Of a stretch of DNA of 64,000 nt, positions 61,982 to 64,000 are shown in pieces. The notes under the pieces are model-generated. The model did no database searches. It saw only the letters and a list, made by a program, of their open reading frames with translations, and was not told the DNA's origin. Every line of letters begins with the position of its first letter. Positions within the stretch are counted from its first letter, which is position 1. The translations under genes were made by a program, and so were the position numbers. Source of the stretch: Kitasatospora cinereorecta (GTDB taxonomy: Bacteria; Actinomycetota; Actinomycetes; Streptomycetales; Streptomycetaceae); assembly GCF_024172095.1 (NCBI RefSeq), contig NZ_JAMZDX010000003.1, forward strand, positions 629,001 through 693,000. Reading direction: 5' to 3'.

Positions 61982-62748
61982 CCAGCCCCTCCGGACTTCT
62001 CACCGGCAAGGTCGCCCTCATTACCGGTGCCAGCAGCGGGATCGGCGCGGCGGCCGCCGAGGTGTTCGCCCGGGAGGGCGCCCGGCTGGTGATCACCGCC
62101 CGCCGCGCGGACCGCCTCGACGCACTGGCCGAGCGGCTGCGCCGGAGCGGCGCCGAGGTCGCCGTCCGCCCGGCGGACGTCGCGGATCCGGCCGCCGCCC
62201 GGGCGGTGGTCGACCTCGCCCTGGACCGCTACGGCCGGCTGGACGCCGCGTTCAACAACGCCGGCCACGGGGTGGGCCGCACACCGCTGCACCTGATGTC
62301 CGACGAGGTCTACGACGCGATCCTGGACACCAACCTCCGCGGGGTGTGGAACTTCCTCCGCCCGGAGCTGGCCGCGATGCTGGCCGCCGGCGGCGGGGCG
62401 ATCGTCAACACCAGCAGCGTCGGCGGCCTGGTGGCGACGCCGGTGGCGGCGCCGTACGTGGCGTCCAAGCACGCCGTGATCGGCCTGACCAAGGCGGCGG
62501 CCGCGGAGTACGGTCCGCACGGGATCCGGGTCAACGCCATCGCGCCGGGCACCACCCGGACCGAGATGGTCACCGCCTGGTTCGCCGCCAACCCGGGCGC
62601 GGAGGAGGCGCTGCACCGGGCCACCCCGCAGCCGAGGACCGCCGAACCGGCCGAGATCGCCGAGGCGGCCGCCTGGCTGTGCAGCGACCGGTCCTCGTTC
62701 CTCACCGGCGCGACCGTCCCGGTCGACGGCGGCTTCACGGCGCTCTGA
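61978..62748 (+). CDS. SDR family oxidoreductase (likely GBL ketoreductase)
   Basis: A 256-residue classical SDR. TGASSGIG near 17-24, NNAGHG near 91, the Ser in NTSSVGG near 143 and YVASK near 158 complete the catalytic set. VDGGFTAL ends the protein as in FabG-like reductases. It overlaps the upstream gene (ATGA). Beside afsA, a 6-keto reductase role as in BarS1-type enzymes is plausible, which would point to a 6-hydroxy butyrolactone. Confidence 0.9.
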   Translation: MTSPSGLLTGKVALITGASSGIGAAAAEVFAREGARLVITARRADRLDALAERLRRSGAEVAVRPADVADPAAARAVVDLALDRYGRLDAAFNNAGHGVGRTPLHLMSDEVYDAILDTNLRGVWNFLRPELAAMLAAGGGAIVNTSSVGGLVATPVAAPYVASKHAVIGLTKAAAAEYGPHGIRVNAIAPGTTRTEMVTAWFAANPGAEEALHRATPQPRTAEPAEIAEAAAWLCSDRSSFLTGATVPVDGGFTAL

Positions 62749-62790
62749 GCACACCCGGTGCACCCCGCAACGGCGAAGGCGCCGCAACGG

Positions 62791-62822
62791 CGAAGGCCCC
62801 TCGCTTCCGCGAGGGGCCTTCG
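62791..62822. terminator. terminator of the second tRNA-Lys gene
   Basis: 14-bp perfect stem with TTCC loop, ten bases from the tRNA 3' end; it can also end the afsA operon transcript. Confidence 0.85.
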
Positions 62823-62875
62823 ACCTGTCTGTGCGCCGCCAGGGACTCGAACCCCGGACCCGCTGATTAAGAGTC
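62791..62875. repeat. 85-bp repeat: tRNA-Lys 3' half plus terminator
   Basis: Identical to 37194-37278. It includes the 14-bp terminator stem (62791-62804 with 62809-62822). Directly left of it is a short tandem repeat of about 16 bases (62765-62797). The identity shows that the element's outer flank once belonged to a tRNA-Lys locus like this one. Confidence 0.88.
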
Positions 62876-62905
62876 AGCTGCTCTAACCAACTGAGCTAGC
62901 GGCGC
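62832..62905 (-). tRNA. tRNA-Lys(CTT), second copy
   Basis: 74 bases, identical to 42373-42446 over the whole tRNA, anticodon CTT, no encoded CCA. Its 5' flank is also related to that of the first copy (TGCTGAC and TTACACG are shared), so the loci are an old duplication. No element is integrated here. Confidence 0.97.
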
Positions 62906-63001
62906 CTGCTGACCCGGAGAACATTACACGGGCCCGGCCGATCCGCCGAATCGTGGCCGCCCGGTCACGAACGGTTCCGGCCGGCCGGAATGCCGCGTGG
63001 C

Positions 63002-64000
63002 TCACGCGTCCGGGTAGTGGCAGGCGGCGAGGTGGTCCACGCCGGGCGCGGCGGCCTGCGGGAGCGGGACCTCCTGCTCGCAGCGGGCCCGGCGTGCGTC
63101 GTCGAGCAGCGCGTGGACCTGGCAGCGGGCCCGGAACGGACAGCCGCTGGGGCGTTCGCGGGGCGAGGGCGGGTCGCCGGCCAGCAGGATCCGGGTGCGG
63201 GCCCGTTCGGCGACCGGGTCGGGCAGCGGGACGGCGGACAGCAGCGCCCGGGTGTACGGGTGCCGGGGGCTTTCGAAGACCGACTCGACCGTGCCCGCCT
63301 CGACGGTGTGGCCGAGGTACATGACGCTGACCCGGTCGGCCAGGTGGCGGATCACCGAGAGGTCGTGCGAGACGAAGAGGTACGCCAGGCCCAGCTCGGC
63401 CTTGAGCCGCTGGAGCAGGTTGAGCACGCCGGCCTGAATGGAGACGTCCAGGGCGGAGACCGGTTCGTCCAGGACCAGCAGCTCCGGTTCGACGGCGAGT
63501 GCCCGGGCGATGGAGATCCGCTGGCGCTGGCCGCCGGAGAACTGGTGCGGGTAGCGGCTCGCGTGCGCGGGCTCCAGTCCGACCTGGCGCAGCAGTTGGG
63601 GGATCCGCCGGTCGATCTGCGCGCGCGGGGCGGCCTGGGCGCGCAGGGGTTCGGCGATGATGTCGCCGACCGGCATCCGCGGGTCGAGCGAGGCCATCGG
63701 GTCCTGGAAGACGATCTGGACCGCCCGGCGCAGTTCGCGCGTGCCGGCCCGGTCGAGCCCGGCGGTGTCGCGGCCGAGCAGGTCGATCCGGCCGGCCTCG
63801 GGGCGGGTCAGGGCGAGCAGCTCGTACAGGGTGGTGGACTTGCCGGAGCCGGACTCGCCGACGAGCCCGAGGGTCTCGCCGCGCCGGATCGCGAGGTCGA
63901 CGCCGTCCACCGCGTGCACGGTGCCGACCCGGCGCTTGAAGACGGTGCCCTTGAGCACCGGGAAGGTCTTGACCAGGCCGGTGACCCGCAGGATCTCCTC
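63002..64000 (-). CDS. oligopeptide ABC transporter ATP-binding protein, C-terminal part (partial)
   Basis: The frame runs off the right edge, so the 5' end is missing; 332 codons are visible. Walker A GESGSGKST, Q-loop FQDPMASLDPR, signature FSGGQRQR, Walker B LVLDEPVSALD and switch SHDLSVI are all present. The C-terminal oligopeptide-transporter domain has GCPFRARCQ and further cysteines that may bind an iron-sulfur cluster. It is OppF/DppF-like, expected after an OppD-like gene outside the window. The MLKGTVFKRRVGTVHAVDG opening is internal. Confidence 0.93.
   Translation of the reverse strand, partial: EEILRVTGLVKTFPVLKGTVFKRRVGTVHAVDGVDLAIRRGETLGLVGESGSGKSTTLYELLALTRPEAGRIDLLGRDTAGLDRAGTRELRRAVQIVFQDPMASLDPRMPVGDIIAEPLRAQAAPRAQIDRRIPQLLRQVGLEPAHASRYPHQFSGGQRQRISIARALAVEPELLVLDEPVSALDVSIQAGVLNLLQRLKAELGLAYLFVSHDLSVIRHLADRVSVMYLGHTVEAGTVESVFESPRHPYTRALLSAVPLPDPVAERARTRILLAGDPPSPRERPSGCPFRARCQVHALLDDARRARCEQEVPLPQAAAPGVDHLAACHYPDA

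Noticed and set aside
62765..62797. Short tandem repeat as a CRISPR-like or regulatory array
   Set aside because: Only two units of about 16 bases with a one-base gap; no spacers.

Overview
The window is about 73% G+C by eye. Its coding style is strongly GC3-biased, with many GTG starts and 4-bp ATGA overlaps. Gene content points to a member of Streptomycetaceae, either Streptomyces or Kitasatospora; I cannot separate the two from sequence alone. The markers are a putative futalosine-pathway deaminase, an LAxTG-type sorting signal, a StrR-like regulator, a gamma-butyrolactone (GBL) receptor/AfsA pair, a branched-chain-type ABC transporter and a PAS-GGDEF-EAL protein. No rRNA, CRISPR array or origin is visible.

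Layout. (1) 1-8.1 kb: a GroES-like protein and a class A penicillin-binding protein, then a five-gene cassette of two ABC-2 permeases, an ATPase, a family 2 glycosyltransferase and a nucleotide-sugar dehydrogenase that lacks the catalytic cysteine. (2) 8.2-18 kb: housekeeping and membrane genes (DUF445 protein, aminodeoxyfutalosine deaminase-like protein, HNH lipoprotein, YidC paralogue, Gfo/Idh/MocA oxidoreductase, cell-wall-anchored AA10 LPMO, HAD phosphatase, LtrA, uracil-DNA glycosylase). (3) 18-25.2 kb: a 3-oxoacid CoA-transferase pair divergent from a complete Liv/HAAT-type ABC importer with a translationally coupled hydrolase. (4) 25.2-37.2 kb: polysaccharide-deacetylase-like lipoprotein, DedA protein, LLM oxidoreductase, PAS-GGDEF-EAL protein, OsmC/Ohr, chorismate mutase, signal peptidase I, EamA exporter, a second class A PBP and an ATP-grasp-like protein. 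(5) 37.23-42.42 kb: a decayed 5.1-kb element integrated into a tRNA-Lys(CTT) gene, bounded by a 47-bp direct repeat. It holds a frameshifted J-domain gene fused to the tail of a serine recombinase, a low-GC intact orphan gene, a tyrosine integrase pseudogene with a peptidoglycan-binding-like domain inside its catalytic domain, and an IS1380-family copy. (6) 42.5-49.3 kb: two short operons, one of hydrolase/unknown/LLM oxidoreductase and one of UDP-GlcNAc 2-epimerase/cupin-like/FG-GAP propeller/acyltransferase. (7) 49.5-55.8 kb: tailoring-type enzymes and transporters (bicovalent-FAD oxidase, two MFS transporters, SDR, divergent XRE regulator). (8) 55.8-62.7 kb: a GBL signalling island with StrR-like activator, GalU, a second TetR regulator, GBL receptor, AfsA, NAD-epimerase and SDR. 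Three ARE-like palindromes lie in front of the regulators. (9) A second tRNA-Lys(CTT) gene and a truncated oligopeptide ABC ATPase close the window.

How the parts may work together. The GBL island looks self-contained: AfsA and two reductase-type enzymes would make the signal, the ArpA/ScbR-type receptor would read it, and the StrR-like gene with its own ARE-like box is the natural output. No complete biosynthetic core (PKS/NRPS/terpene) is seen here, so any target cluster must lie outside the window. The most unusual material is inside the tRNA-Lys element.
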